From Quillaja saponaria (Eukaryota; Streptophyta; Magnoliopsida; Fabales; Quillajaceae), in NCBI GenBank assembly GCA_029379385.1, contig CM055605.1, positions 13,861,001 to 13,925,000 on the forward strand: DNA of 64,000 bases, in the 5' to 3' direction. The notes beneath the pieces are model-generated. The model made no database searches. It was given only the letters and a program-made list of their open reading frames with translations, and had not been told where the DNA came from. The translations under genes were made by a program, and so were the position numbers. The number at the start of each line of letters is the position of its first letter. Position 1 is the stretch's first letter. Positions 43,591 through 56,060 of this stretch are shown one piece after another.

Positions 43591-45020
43591 TTTAATTTTC
43601 GTTTTGTGGTGCACAATCTCTTGAGGAATTTTGTGTAGTGTGGTCCTTGTTTAATAGCATCCAAAGAGGTATTATCACTTGTACTTTGCGGAAAGTATCT
43701 AGAATTTCCTTCTCAAGTTCCTCTTTCTTAGACTTTGCAAATCTACTAAGAAAAGGTAGAGGAGGACTATTTGTAGAAAGAGGAACCGAATTTACCTTAG
43801 GTGCCAAAACACTCTTAGCATGACTAGTGACTTCATCTTTCTCAAGAGCTGAATTTCCTTTTTCTTTTGCTGTTTTTGATGATTCCTAAAGTTGTTTCCT
43901 ACTCCTCAAAGTTATGGCACTTGCATTCTCTCTTGGATTAATCACAGCTTGAAATGGAAGGTGCATTGTGAATAGCTGGATTTCCATAGCTAAGGTTTGA
44001 ATGATTTCTCTAACCTGGATTGTAGGTATTGAAATATGGATCATATTTGCATTGTGGTTGTCCCAGAAATCCACCCATGGCATTAACTTGCTCCATAGGT
44101 GCCTCTTGAAGTACAGGGCACATGTTAGTTGGATGTCCCACGATTGAACAAATTCCACAAGCCTTAGCTTATTACAAATTTCTTATAGCCATTTGGTGCA
44201 CAAGAGAAGTTAGATTAGTAATTTGTTGTTCTAAAAATGTACTTACCTCGTGAACTTTTTTGTGGGCAGGGCTCATGTCAGATGCTAAATTGTTGAGAAT
44301 TTGTAACCATGTTGAAAATTAAGTTTTTAGTAGCCTCCGGTATCTTGTCTACCAAAACTCCTCCACTTGCCACCAATCACGCTCCTCTCTGTTGGGAGGA
44401 ATCCATTATAAAAGTATTGGACCAAAAGCTGGTCAATAATTTGATGATGCAGGCAATTTGCACATAGCTTCTTAAACTCTCCCAATACTCATACAATGAT
44501 TCTCCATTGTATTGCCTAATTCCATAAATTTCTTTTCTAATGTTGGCAGCTTACAAAGCAGGAAAATACTTCTCCAAAAATAACTTTTTCATTGCAGTCC
44601 ATATGGTTATGGTTCCCGATGGTAAGTAGTAGAGCAAATCCTTAGCTGTGTCTGCCAAAGAGAATGGAAAAGCTCTAAACTTGATTTGGTCTTTCGGAAA
44701 TCCCAGTAGGTTTCATGCTAACAAACCATATGGAACTCCTTTAAGTGTTTATGAGGACCTTCCCTTGTAAGACCACGAAAAGTTGGCAAAAGATGGATTA
44801 GACCATATTTCAATTCAAAAGCAACATCTAAAATAGGATATTCAATGCAAAGTGGTTGTTGGTTTAGATTAGGAGCCACCAAATCCTTCAAGGTTTGGTT
44901 TGCATTGTTGCCCATACTTTTAAATGTCAATGAATTCCACGACAATACCGCCTGTAGAATAAAATAAGAGACAAAACAAAAAAGAACTTATATTAAGTTG
45001 ACAAATCAATTCAAATATCA
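43591..45020 (-). pseudogene. G3 gag
   Basis: It starts near 44,945 (MSWNSLTFKSMGNNANQ). LKYGLIHLLPTFRGLTREGPHKHLKEFHMVC lies at 44,718-44,830. KDLLYYLPSGTITIWTAMKKLFLEKYFP-like capsid sequence (about 44,550-44,650) follows with frameshifts. The zinc knuckle CGICSIVGHPTNMC (about 44,115-44,158) is complete. Then a Tyr/Asn/Pro-rich tail and FAKSKKEELEKEILDTFRKV (43,680-43,745). Frame breaks separate the blocks. Confidence 0.82.
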
Positions 45021-45040
45021 ACTCCCTGGCAACGGCGCCA
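45021..45040 (-). promoter_or_regulatory. G3 primer-binding site (tRNA-Asp type)
   Basis: The minus strand reads TGGCGCCGTTGCCAGGGAGT, nearly perfect for a plant tRNA-Asp 3' end, six bases inside the LTR end (GCATCA). It is the best preserved PBS in the window. Confidence 0.85.
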
Positions 45041-45046
45041 AAATTT

Positions 45047-46090
45047 TGATGCGTGTTGAAAGAACCAATTAAATTTCTTAATCTAAAGCTTTTGTAGATA
45101 AGGTAAATTGAGGTCAATCCCATGAAGAGTTGAATTTAACCAATTTGTGAAAAATATAAATTCTAATGACAATAAAATAAAAGAGGGTTTTTAATATTTT
45201 AAGATCGAATGTAAACTGAAAGCAAAATTTAATAACTGACAAGTAATAGAGAAAACTTCTGATAAGCAAGGAGTTATCCACTGTAGGGAATTGACATTGA
45301 TCATTAATCAAAATTATTCAATCATTCATTCAAATATTCAGCCTAAGATATCAAGAAGATATAATATTCAGAATCTTTCCTTAGTTTGTCGTTAATCAAA
45401 ACAAGGTTTTCAATTAATCTCTTGCCATTAAACAACTTTAATTACGCTCTTAAGATTTAATTTAATAATAGCACTAAGAAAACAAAAGATAGCTAAAGCT
45501 AAGCAATAAACACAAGCTTAGTTTATTTAACTTAGTCCATGTTCTTCATTGCAATTATAAACAACTATTTACTATATGTGCTAGAATCATCAAGCAATTA
45601 CAAACTTGATAATTCTAAACTAGCAATAGGTAATGTAGTCTTAATCAATTAGTTGCGTACCTAATCAATAAACATACAACCATGACAATTATAATAGAAG
45701 AGCACAAGATACTTGAATTGAATAATTAAATTAAAATGAAGAACAAATTAGATCTTACAACACAATCCTTGGCTTTAATACTCCTCTTTTCGGAAAAGAG
45801 AGTTTAGTAACTCATAAAAACAATAAAGAATCTCTAAAAATGTTTTCTGACTCTGGAAAAAACTTATATCTAAAACACTCCGAAGTTACAAACTTAAACA
45901 TTTTGTATAAAATCATAACCTTGCATGTTTTTATCACTTACAATTCAAACCCAAAACTAATCAATTTGAATAACAAACTCAAACATTTGCATAAATCTAA
46001 ACCATACATCCAAATTAGATGCTATTTGTTCCTAAAAGTCTTATTCAATATATTAGCAGAGAAATGTTGAGTAATAGGTTCAAGAAGTGA
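45047..46090 (-). repeat. LTR-F: 5' LTR of G3, upper boundary uncertain
   Basis: On the minus strand it ends ...TTTCAACACGCATCA, next to the PBS. Its sequence is unrelated to LTR-A to LTR-E, so G3 belongs to a different family of the same lineage. No matching 3' LTR is in the window. The TG start could not be located with confidence. Confidence 0.6.
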
Positions 46091-46865
46091 GATCCTCCTA
46101 ATAAAAAGCAATTAATAATCCCAACGAATTTGCCAAGTTGCTTTGAAATTGTATAATGATATGACAACATTTATAATTTTTCCAGTAATATTCTAACTAG
46201 TTCAAACTAATGGGGGGAATAAAAAAGTACAATCATTGAAAAGAAAAGTGACAATAATCTTTTTAAAAATAAATTGATACTACTCGCTAGTGCAAGCATG
46301 GAAAAGTTCTTTTAATTTAAAAATGGACATATCAACTATAGTTACATGGAAAATTAGAAAAGACATGCTTGAAAATTTTGATGTTCCTATGAATTTGTAT
46401 TGCAGTTATTACAATAAACACCATTCTTTCACCTTGACAGTATGATACTTTTCATTGACTACTCTTAGCCTATAATGGAAGTTATTCTTCTAAAACTGAA
46501 TATTTGAAGGAAAAAAAACATTGCTCTCCTTCAATGCCTTTTTAAGAAAAATAATTTTATCAGGAAGAAGTAGAAATTTTGCACAAAAGCAAGGAACAGA
46601 ATCCTCCTAGGACACTAGTACAAAACAAAAGAAAGAAGAAGAAGAAGAAAAAAAAAAACTACGAAAGAACACCTCGCAACCCTTTCAAATTAGAAAGGGA
46701 AACCTCTAAAGTTAAAGCAATGGAAGTTAGAGGACGTTTAGAATAATATTTTTCCTTTTCAAAATAAAATTTTATTTTGATAATGATCCTCTAATCCTCA
46801 AGGCTCTATTAGACTCTTAATAATAATAATTGAAAGTAGACTTCTTGTAGTTTACCACTACTTAT
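46091..46865. other. AT-rich non-coding spacer
   Basis: No gene or terminus found. It may include the 5' end of LTR-F. A GAA-type microsatellite and A-run lie at about 46,633-46,660. Confidence 0.35.
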
Positions 46866-47487
46866 AGACTATCACACAAAACACATGTAAACAGCTGCAA
46901 TAAGATTCAGAAACCCAGATCAATTATAAAAATATAAAAGAAGAGTAGAAGAAAACTTACATTAATAAAACATATTCTTTATTATTGGACTACAGGTACA
47001 AAACACGTTCACAAGTACTATTTGATAACAACAATTTTACAGTAGCAGCTACATGTACAACAGGTACAAGCCCACTGTTACAAACTTGAAACTCTCTCTC
47101 CTATTTTACAAAACTCCCAAAACACTCTAAATTTTTTTAAACTTTTGATATTCTTTCAAACTTCAAAACTTACTTCACTCATGAGAGCAAAGACCCTTAT
47201 ATAACAATTTTAACATGATTGTTTAGGAGATAAGGATGAGAAAAACAGATTACTTTAGATTAGGTTTGTCCTTTTGTCTAGGCACGTGTCCTAAAAGTAG
47301 TGGACTCGATCTGCCAGATAGAAAGGGAATATTTACTTTTATAAAGTAAATCTTTTTCTTTAATTATGCCTTCCACCGAAAGTTTTCTTTTTATAAAGAA
47401 AGTGGAATCTTCTTTATAAAAGCAAACCTTTTCTTTAAAACTTTTGACTTCTTTTCTCTGCTTTTAGAAAAAGTGGAGACATAATTA
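46866..47487 (-). promoter_or_regulatory. EPRV segment 3: promoter and poly(A) region
   Basis: Minus strand: TTTATAAAG/CTTTCTTTATAAA repeats (47,335-47,440), TCTGGCAGATCGAGTCC, a perfect ACACGTGCC box (CACGTG at 47,283-47,288), a good TATA box TTATATAAGGG (47,194-47,204) about 80 bp further, and AATAAA at 46,975-46,980. The segment starts at 46,866, about 25 bp short of the viral position 1. Confidence 0.7.
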
Positions 47488-48640
47488 TCAAGGGTGGGAC
47501 CCTTCTTCTAAGAAGTCCTTTGCTCCTTCATTAAAAGGGTCTTGAGAATCTTGGAAGTATGCTGGGTTGTCTTGGCTCATGTCTGATTCATGATCTTCAA
47601 GGATTTTTAAGAGCTCCTTTTGAATATCACCTTTGGAGGAGGAGACTAATAAGCTTTTGACCAAATCTAGAACTTTTGAATTTTCATCTGAATAAGATTT
47701 TGGGATGAAGCTTAAGATCTTAATATGCCAAACTTTTGAAAATTATTAAGATTCTTTTCAAAATTAGAGAAATTATGCCACCATTTGATTTGGGATCTAC
47801 GAATTAGCTAGAGGACTATCTGATTAATCCCAAAAGCTGAAAAAGAACAATCTTTAACAATATATTCCCATTTGACAATCTAGGGGAGCTGATAATAAAC
47901 TGTGAACATAATAATTTTGTCTTAAGGGTCCAAGGAATTATTATTCTGGCAGAACCTTTGCCAATATTGATACACATATTTAGGTAGGGATATAAGGAAT
48001 AATCCCTAAGAACAGTACTATGATTTGAACTACTGAGGAAAAGTAGTAAGAGATGGTTCTTCATTTAAGGTGAACCTTAAGAACCAACTGTGTTATCTTG
48101 CTTTGTTTTCGAATAAAAGCAAATTAGTTCACGCAGTCATATAATCAAAATAATTATATAACTGGGGAAAAATTCTTCAATATTTAATTTATTTTTGTCG
48201 GTACAAATCTATACCCCATTCTTCAGGCTTCATCACTTTATAAATGATGATTTTTGAATAAGCCTATTCATTCCCTGCTCTAATCCAGGGTTTGTGAGAT
48301 ATTGATTAAGTATCCACAAGAATATTTAGATAAAATAAAATATTCCTGGGCTCTAATTCAAGTGAAAGATGATTATTGAGATAGAAAAGAGCTATCTCGA
48401 ATGCAGCTAAATTAACATACCTCTTTTCTATTGGGGCTATCTTTGTATAAGATAGAGGGATATACGGGTATTTAAAGTCCTTGGTATTACAAGGAAGGGC
48501 TAATTCATAAGCCTGATCACATAAGAAGTCTTTATCTAAATCCTCAGTACTAGGAATATCAACATTCCTTTTTGCAGGAGAATTTGTTTGAGCTATAAGA
48601 ACACCTTTTCCTTTAAGATCCCTGCAAAAATTCTCTAGTT
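47488..48640 (-). pseudogene. EPRV segment 3: downstream ORF of unknown function
   Basis: The third copy of this region. Blocks ILEDHESDMSQDNPAYFQDSQ and an acidic end EEGSH before the stop at 47,488-47,490. The centre contains KIIIYKVMKPEEWGIDLY and KHNHLLLLFL..HSTVLRDYSLYPYLNMCINIGKGSARIIIPW (47,816-48,064). The stops do not all coincide with those of the palindrome arms. Confidence 0.6.
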
Positions 48641-50145
48641 AGAAAATCTGGTAGAGAATTAATTTCTCCTTTAATAAATTCAATATCAAATTCAAAAACA
48701 GAAAGGATTCCTTGCCATCTAGCAAATATCTATTTAGATGCTATATTTTTAACATCTTCAAGAATAATATCTTGGGCAGACTTGCAATCTATTCTTAATA
48801 AGAATTTTTTATTTAATAGGTCAGATTCAAACTTAGTGATACACATAACTATAGATAATATTTCCTTCTTTATAGTAGAATAATTTTGTTGTGCACCCTT
48901 CCAAGTTCTTGAAGTAAATTGAACCAATTGCTCTTTATTAGCAATTTTTTGTTTAAGAATTCCTCCATATCCTATCTCGGAAGCATCTGTTTAAACTATT
49001 ATAAAAGCATCTGGATGAGGAATACAAAGACATGAAAGTTTTTTAACTCTTTGTTTTATCCTCTTAACTGCTTCTGTAAAGTCATTGTTCCATTCTAGAG
49101 GATTCTTTTTTAATCGTGCAAACAATAATTTGCAATCTAAGGCTAAATCTTTGTAAAATTCACCTACATAATTCAGGCTTCTTAAGAATCTCTGCAGTTA
49201 TTGTTTTTCCTTTATTTCACTAGGGAATTTGTCAGAAAATTTATGGCTCTATCAATAGGTATAATAGAACCTTTATGAATATTATGTCCTAAAAAACGAA
49301 TAACAGTTTGAAATGTTTTTACCTTTTTTGCCGAAACTGCTAATCTCACCTTTATGACAGTATTCAAAAATATGTTGAGATGTTCGAAATGTTTTTCAAT
49401 AGAAGGGGAAAATACTAAAACATCATCAATATAAACAATTATAAATTCATGATAAGAATTAAAAATATCATTCATAATATTTTGAAATTCAGATGGAGCA
49501 TTTTTTTTAATCCAAATGGCATAGCATTCCATTCATAATGCCCAAAAGGTACAGTAAAAGCAGTTTTGTACCTATCTTGTTCAACTATTTGAATTTGACA
49601 ATATCCTGATTTCATATCAAATTTGGAAGATATCTTGGCATCATAAAGTCTATTTAACAAATCTTTTTTATTAGGGATTGGATACCTAATTCATCTTAAA
49701 GCTTTATTCAGAGGTTTGTAATTAATTACTAGCCTCGGGACTTCTCTTTCTAATTCGGTTGCATTTTCTACATAAAATGCTGGGAAACTCCAAGGATTGT
49801 AGATTTTTCTAATTAATCCCTTTTTTAGTAATTCTTCAATTTATGCCTTACAAATTTCTAAGTGTCTAGGACCCCATAGCTATTGCTTTAGCCTTAATAG
49901 GTATTTGTTTCTCTGAGAAATCTGGTTCATAAGGCAATTCTATAATATACTGTTTTCTATTCCAAAAGACATTAGGAATCTCAGCACATATAGTTTGTTT
50001 AATTTTATATTGAAATATATTAATTTCATCTTGAAGCTTAGGAGATTTCAATTGTTGCTTAATTCTCTTATATTCTATCTCCTCTTTTAGAGACATAAGA
50101 AAATTTTCTTTTGTTTTAATTGTATCTTTCATAAAATTGATTTAA
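48641..50145 (-). pseudogene. EPRV segment 3: reverse transcriptase and RNase H
   Basis: Lead-in and RT start (50,132-49,866), a one-base insertion near 49,873 after IAMG, FDMKSGYCQIQIVEQDRYKTAFTVPFGHYEWNAMPFG (49,530-49,640), a frameshift in an A/T run near 49,505, and an intact catalytic YIDDVLVFSPS (about 49,430), RFLGHNIHKGSIIP. RNase H: 48,730-48,927 (RTWKGAQQNYSTIKKEILSIV, LRIDCKSAQ). Different breaks from those of either palindrome arm, so it decayed independently. Confidence 0.88.
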
Positions 50146-50480
50146 TGAATTCAAGGTTCTTCAACAAATTCAAATTTAATTTTTCTATCATTTGTTGTAG
50201 TTTCTACCCCTGATTTGTCTATCTTAGAAATAGGAAATAACATATGTAGAAAATGGTTTCCTAGAATCACACCCTGAGCTAAGCCTTTAACTAAAACAAA
50301 GGGTATAAGAAAGCAAACCTTATTATTGCAGACCGCAGCATTAGACAATTTATTGTCTATAATTAGACGATTTCCATCTGCAGCATGGAGTATTTGTGTT
50401 GTTTTCTGAAAATACTTGGATGGAACTGATCCTTCATTAATGCAATTCAAATCTGCTCCTGAATCTATTAAGGCTACAAA
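50146..50480 (-). pseudogene. EPRV segment 3: aspartic protease
   Basis: VALIDSGADLNCINEG carries the active-site DSGA at 50,454-50,465. LIPFVLVKGLAQGVILGNHFL provides the flap/ILG part, and the region ends KIKFEFVEEP at about 50,152. The domain (50,151-50,450) is open and about 100 residues long, as usual for pararetroviral proteases that cut the polyprotein. A stop lies a few codons upstream of DSGA. Confidence 0.8.
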
Positions 50481-51137
50481 CTAAAAACTGAATTCATTAT
50501 TCACAATTATAGTTATTTTAGTAAACCATTTTTGTGCTATAACTAAATCTACAGCACAAATCCAGCCTTCTGGATCATTAAGGATATTTAAAGTTCCTTC
50601 TTCACGTTCTTGTATCATTATGCCTTTTCCTCTGTTTTCAGGTTCTGGATTTTTTGTTCTTTTGATGATTCCCATAGAAGACCTTGAAACTGGTCTTCAT
50701 CTGATTCTTCTAATAGAAACTCTTTGTTTTAGAGTTCTTACTTTTTCCTTGATTTCATTAATTTCTGATTTTAAGTAAGTAATTGTTGGTTCTTTTGATG
50801 AAAAGTTAACAGTTTTTACTCTTTTAATAATATTCTTAAATGAATATGAATCATCTTTTATACTTTCTTTTATTACTGAACTTTTACCGTTGTTAGTCAT
50901 TTGAATATAGTTTTTCAATTGTATTCTTCTTTCATCAGGGTCTATTATTTTATCAATTAAGTCTAGAATTAGACTTTCTCCTTTAGACAAGACACTTATA
51001 CTAAGGTTATTTAATCCTATGGTTTTTAGGATACATTCATCACAATCATTATCAGAACAACATCTTGATTTTTCAGACTATTCCGACTCAGAGTTATATT
51101 CATTTTCTGACTGTTCTGGACTCGAGTCTGATTTATA
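50481..51137 (-). pseudogene. EPRV segment 3: linker between coat protein and protease
   Basis: 50,697-50,990 is a Lys/Glu-rich, probably coiled-coil frame (EINEIKEKVRTLKQRV). 50,481-50,675 is a charged frame containing EGWICAVDLVIAQKWF. An acidic Ser/Asp/Glu stretch with CCSDNDCDECIL (51,005-51,070) lies between coat and coiled-coil parts. No enzyme motif. Confidence 0.65.
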
Positions 51138-52150
51138 CTACTCTATTATAAAAGCATTCATTTGTTCCTTTTCTTCGTCAAAGTCTTCTAATAAGATTTG
51201 ACATAAGGATTTTTTTAAACCTTCATCAATTTGAAAAGCATTAATTTTCTTTTTAACTCTGCATTTATTTTGGAAGTGATCGGGGTTTCCACACTTATAA
51301 CAAATAGGAACCTTTTTATAATTAGCTTCCTTTGTTACAGGTTTTTTACTGGATTCATAATAACCTGATTTTACCTTATCATTTCTTTTGTACTGTTTTC
51401 TTTTATATGGTTTATTAGAAAATTTCTTTTGAAATTTATGAGTCTTTTTAGACTGCTTAAACTGGCTTCCAGAAGGGTGTCCAAATTGTTCAGAAAAATT
51501 TCCTAAGGCTCTTTTCCCACTTAATTTCTCTTTATCAATTTGTCTTTTTAGCCTTATATCATTACATAAAAATATTCCTTCTGACACGACCTCTGAAGCT
51601 AGTTCTCCATAAGTGTATTTGTTATAAGGTATATTACCACCATGTTTATCTTTTAGTTTATTTCTGATTTTATTAGCAAACAGAGTTGGGAGACCTGCTA
51701 AAACTTTTTCTTTTTTTCCAAAAGTCAGGTTGACTGTTTGGTGTTTGATAAACTCTAGAAAAGAACACATCTTTATACCACTGGAAGTGAGATAGATTTG
51801 GACACCTAAGATTAATCAGTTGTTCATGTGATCTATCTAACCTAAGCATATTAGGTCCTACAAAGTGGTTTATAATAGTATAGATCAAAGTATTAACTAT
51901 GTCAGTTATCAAATTTCCATTTTCTTGTTTTACAGAATTTAAGATCTCTTGTTTAAAAATATCTGAAAGGTGGAAATCCCACCATCCTAATAGTTATCCT
52001 GTAAACCCACTGATTATGGCTAAGGCTATTTCCCTATCAGTGTTGCCATTAGACCTACATGCTACAGCATACATTAACATGTACATAGTTGTTTGGAAGA
52101 TTTGATATTCTGCCAGTCCATCAATATTCCATTCAACTATGGACTTGCCA
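51138..52150 (-). pseudogene. EPRV segment 3: coat-protein-like region with intact zinc knuckle
   Basis: 51,138-51,770 is a 210-codon frame: EKVLAGLPTLFANKIRNKLKDKHGGNIPY, ELASEVVSEGIFLCNDIRLKRQID, a basic tract with many K/R, then CYKCGNPDHFQNKC (51,261-51,302), all four zinc ligands present. Upstream (51,673-52,150) lies the N-terminal core in frameshifted pieces (WWDFHLSDIFKQEI, MLRLDRSHEQLINLRCPNLSHFQWYKDVFFSRV). This arrangement, core plus basic tail plus CCHC, is that of Caulimoviridae coat proteins. Confidence 0.85.
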
Positions 52151-52640
52151 TCAAACTGGACCCTATCTTGAATAGCATTATATTCGTACTAAAGATCTAA
52201 TGGTGAGGGTCTTGGGTAGTACATTTTAGATGGGGCAGTTGGAATTGTCTTATTCCAATGAAGTTTATTAACATCTAAATGTAAGTCTTTCCTTGATGAC
52301 TTTTCTTGATTTTGACTCAGCATGTTGACACTTTTCTTTTCAGATATATTTAACTTCTGTAGTCTATCGACTAATTCATCCACAAAGTTTTTGTCATTAA
52401 TTTTAGATTCTTTTCTAAATTTCAGATTGACTTATGGAGGAGGCTTTATCATGATAGGATCTATCTTAACAGTTTCTTTTCTAGAAGATCCTGAAGTCTG
52501 AGGAATTATTTGTTGGGAAGACTTTTCCTGAATAAGAAAATTTTCTATCCTTGAGCACTGTTTTCCTAAAGATTGAAGAAATAAATTTGTGTAATTGTTT
52601 TGGTTGGATATTTCAACTGCTGGGACAGACAATGCAGGTT
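52151..52640 (-). pseudogene. EPRV segment 3: N-terminal part of the coat region
   Basis: 52,432-52,632 (VPAVEISNQNNYTNLFLQSLGKQ, SRIENFLIQEKSSQQI) and 52,189-52,383 (MDELVDRLQKLNISEKK) match segment 4 at 63,420-63,735 and segment 1 at 10,140-10,390. A stop (52,430) separates them. Viral sequence stops near 52,640, where Helitron sequence begins. Confidence 0.7.
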
Positions 52641-53659
52641 TGGATATTGATCATTTACATATCTACCATACTTTTTTTATATAGTAAATTAACCATAATG
52701 TCGATTATTAAATAGGAAATATAGGACGCAAAACAATATTGCCTTCTTCTTTTGTTGGAAGTCCACATGACATGTATCAAAGATATCTAGATACAATGGC
52801 TTTAGTTCAAAATTTTGGAAAGCCAAATCTATTTCTCACTATGACATGCAACCCAGCATGGGAAGAAATACAAAGTTTACTTCTCACTGGCCAAGTGGCT
52901 CAAGATTGACCAGACTTGCTTACAAAAGTTTTTCACTCAAAATTTAATGATTTTAAAGATGATATAGTAACCAAAGGAGTATTAGGAGAAGTCATTGCTT
53001 ATGCATATGTGATTGAGTTTCAAAAGAGAGGACTTCCTCATCCGCATATGTTGGTAATTCTTGGAGAAGATGATAAGTTGAATACTCCATATCATTATAA
53101 CAGAGTTGTAAAAACAGAAATACCAAATCAAGTTGAGCAACCTAAATTATATAATGCTGTTTTGAAATCAATGATACATGGTCCATGTGGTCTACAAAAT
53201 ACACGATGTCCCTGTATGAAGAATTGACATTGCAAAAGAAACTATCCAAAACCATTTGCTTAAGTAACATTGCAGGGAAATGATTCTTACCCAATTTATC
53301 AAAGGCAAGATCTTATACCTATTCCACTTGATCATTGCAGAAATGTAATCGTTGATAATAATTGGGTGGTTCCATATAATCCTTGGCTACTTCTAAAATA
53401 TGATTGTCATATCAATATTGAGATTTGTAGCAGTGTGAAGAGTATAAAATATTTGTACAAATATATCCACAAAGGCCTAGATCGTGTTTCTATTGAAGCA
53501 CGTTCAAAATCAGATGTTGATGAGATTAAACAATGGTCGGATGCGAGATATATTTGTCCAACAGAGGCATTATGGAGAATTTATAAGTTTCCAATGAGTA
53601 AAATGTATCCATCTATGAAAAGGCTTGTTGTTCATCGTCCTAACATGCAACAAATATGA
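52641..53659 (+). pseudogene. Helitron Rep (HUH endonuclease) domain
   Basis: LPSSFVGSPHDMYQRYLDTMALVQNFGKPNLFLTMTCNPAW, then a TGA at 52,907-52,909 in a likely former DRPDLL, EVIAYAYVIEFQKRGLPHPHMLVIL with the HxH metal motif (about 53,035-53,050), a Cys-rich CGLQNTRCPCMKN, a TGA at 53,225, then SSVKSIKYLYKYIHKGLDRV (about 53,430-53,490), which holds the Tyr/Lys catalytic helix. The HUH enzyme nicks and rejoins single strands in rolling-circle transposition. The N-terminal part is missing because the element begins at the EPRV junction. Confidence 0.9.
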
Positions 53660-55768
53660 TACATTATAAGGCGCACAAATTCAGATGTACTTGTAGATGA
53701 ACGAAACTCAAAAACAACACTTACAGAATTCTTTAGAATGAATCATGAGGATCCAGAAGCAAGACAATACTTATATTCTGAGTTTCCACAGTATTATAGA
53801 TGGGATGATAGTGCAATCAGTGGAAAAAAAGGAGAAATCGACTTAAGGTGATAGGTTGGATATATTCTGTGTCACCGACGGATGAAGAAACATTCTTCCT
53901 ATGTGGTCTTCTTCTCCATAAGAGAAGGCTAAGAAATTTTGATGACTTGTTAACTTATGGAGAAATTTTGTACCCTTCTTATAAGCAATCTGCAAAGCAA
54001 CATGGTTTATTAGAAAATGATGAAAGCATTAGACAATGCATGCTTGAAGCTGTGTCTTTCCATATGCCGGCCGCTTTAAGAAGACTGTTTGTCATAATAT
54101 TGATATATTGTCAACCATCTGAAGTACGTACATTATGGAATGACTTTCACAGAAGCATGATAGAAGATTATCCATCATCAAGTACCACAAGTAGTGTTGT
54201 AGTTGAAAATAAGTTGTTAAGAGACTTAAAATTCTTATTACTACAACATGGAAAGCAAATTACTGACTATGATTTGTCAATAGCATCTTATGATGGTCAT
54301 GATAAAAATGAAGTTCCTAGAATTATACAAGAAGAGTTTTCTATCCAAATACCACAAGAAAATCTAAATGCAATGGAAAACTTAAATGAGAGTCAAAAAA
54401 TTGTGTATGATAAAGTTATATCTGCCATTGAAGAACATAGAACTGCTTTATTTTTTATTGATGGTCCTGGAGGAACAGGAAAGACTTATTTGTATCATGC
54501 AATCTTAGCTTTTTTAAGGAGTAAAGGTATGATTATATTAGCAACATCAACGTCTAGTATAGCTGCTACAATAATGCTAGGTGGAAGAGCTGCACATTCA
54601 AGATTCAAAATACTATTAAATCCTAATGCGGCTTCCATATGTTCCATCAAGAAGCAATCAAATTTGGTAGAATTACTTCGAAGGATATTAGTTATCATAT
54701 GGGATGAAGCTCCTATGGCCCATCGATATGCTTTTAAAGCTCTTGATAGAACTTTAAGAGATATCACTGATGACAATTCACTATTTGGGGGAAAGATAAT
54801 CATTTTTGGAGGAGATTTTCCTCAAATACTGCCTGTTATACCTAATGGAACAAAATCTGAAACAGTGAATGCTTCGTTAAAAAAATCTTTCTTATGGAAG
54901 TACTTTCAAGTTTTGAGATTGATAACAAATATGAGATCTAGAACTGATGAAACTTTCTCTATGTTTGTCCTTGGAGTTGGTGATGGGATGGAGCAACCAA
55001 TATTAGAGGATTTCATATCCTTTTTCAATTGCAGTACCATGGGTCGGTGAATAGTTAATTTATCAATTAATTGATAAGATATATCCCAGATTAGATGAAC
55101 ATGTAAATGGGATCATATATGATGAACTGAGCAATTCTGACTTTCACTAATGATGAGGTAGAGAAATTAAATGACAAGATCATCAACAAATTTCTAGGTG
55201 AAGAGTTTTTATTATATTCATTTGATTTGATTTAGTTGAAGAAGATTCACGCAATCTTTACCAACATGAATATCTAAACTCGATATCACCTGGTGGCCTT
55301 CCACCACATGTTTTAAGATTGAAGAAGGGTGCACCCATTATGCTTTTGAGAAATATAGACCCTAAAGCAGGTTTATACAATGGCACAAGATTGCTATGTC
55401 GTGGGTTTCTACAAAATGTCATTGATTCATAAATTTTAACTAGACAGTTTGCAGGAACAAGAGTGTTTCTTCCACGAATTCCTTTAAAACCACCAGAGAG
55501 TGTTAAACTCTCTTTTCAAATGATAAGAAAACAATTTCCTATTAGATTGAGTTTTTCCATAACTATAAACAAGTGTCAAGGATAGACAATACCAAATGTT
55601 GGTATTTTTCTCCCTGATCACATTTTTAGTCATGGCCAACTGTATGTCGCACTTTCAAGAAGAGTGTCAATGTTAACAACTCAAATTTGTGTACAAAAAG
55701 GAAAAATGGATGATACTGATGACATTTTTACACGCAATGTTGTTTATCGAGAAGTGTTTAACTCATAA
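53660..55768 (+). pseudogene. Helitron Pif1-like helicase domain
   Basis: The largest open frame of the window (53,848-55,050, 400 codons). LRRLFVIILIYCQPSEVRTLWNDF, then LNESQKIVYDKVI, Walker A GPGGTGKT (54,463-54,486), a Walker B-type IIWDEAPM (DE at 54,703-54,708), GGKIIIFGGDFPQILPV, LITNMRSR. After a frameshift and stops near 55,050-55,150 the C-terminal motifs follow: LNSISPGGLPPHVLRLKKGAPIMLLRNIDP, GTRLLCRGF, FSITINKCQG, SHGQLYVALSR, ending VVYREVFNS at 55,768. The fusion Rep-helicase order is diagnostic of Helitrons. Confidence 0.93.
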
Positions 55769-56060
55769 AAGTAACATGAATTCGGTGAAGTACAAAATGT
55801 AAATGGCAATAATGTAGATACATTAAATTTAATGTTTATTGATTTCAATACATGTGTAAGTATTTTTCTTACGTAAATATGATAACGCTTCATTGATGTA
55901 TATATCTTAGGTTTTTCTTTAGTATTACAAGAATGTATATGACTTTGAATATGGTTTCAAGTTCATAAATGGTTATTTTATATTGTTACCAATTAAATGC
56001 TTATTACGTTAAATAAGTGTAAAATTTATAATATTTTATTTGTTTGGATGTTATGATGAC
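55769..56060 (+). other. AT-rich segment after the helicase
   Basis: The frame HEFGEVQNVNGNNVDTLNL (55,779-55,855) ends at a strong donor-like GTAAGT (55,857). It may be a further exon of the remnant that follows. Otherwise nothing is recognisable. Confidence 0.3.

Noticed and set aside
54495..54803. Minus-strand frame inside the helicase
   Set aside because: Antisense shadow of the Walker A/B region.
53848..55050. Functional host PIF1 helicase gene
   Set aside because: The upstream Rep domain with HPH and the Y..YK helix, the stops and the frameshift show it is a decayed Helitron Rep-helicase.
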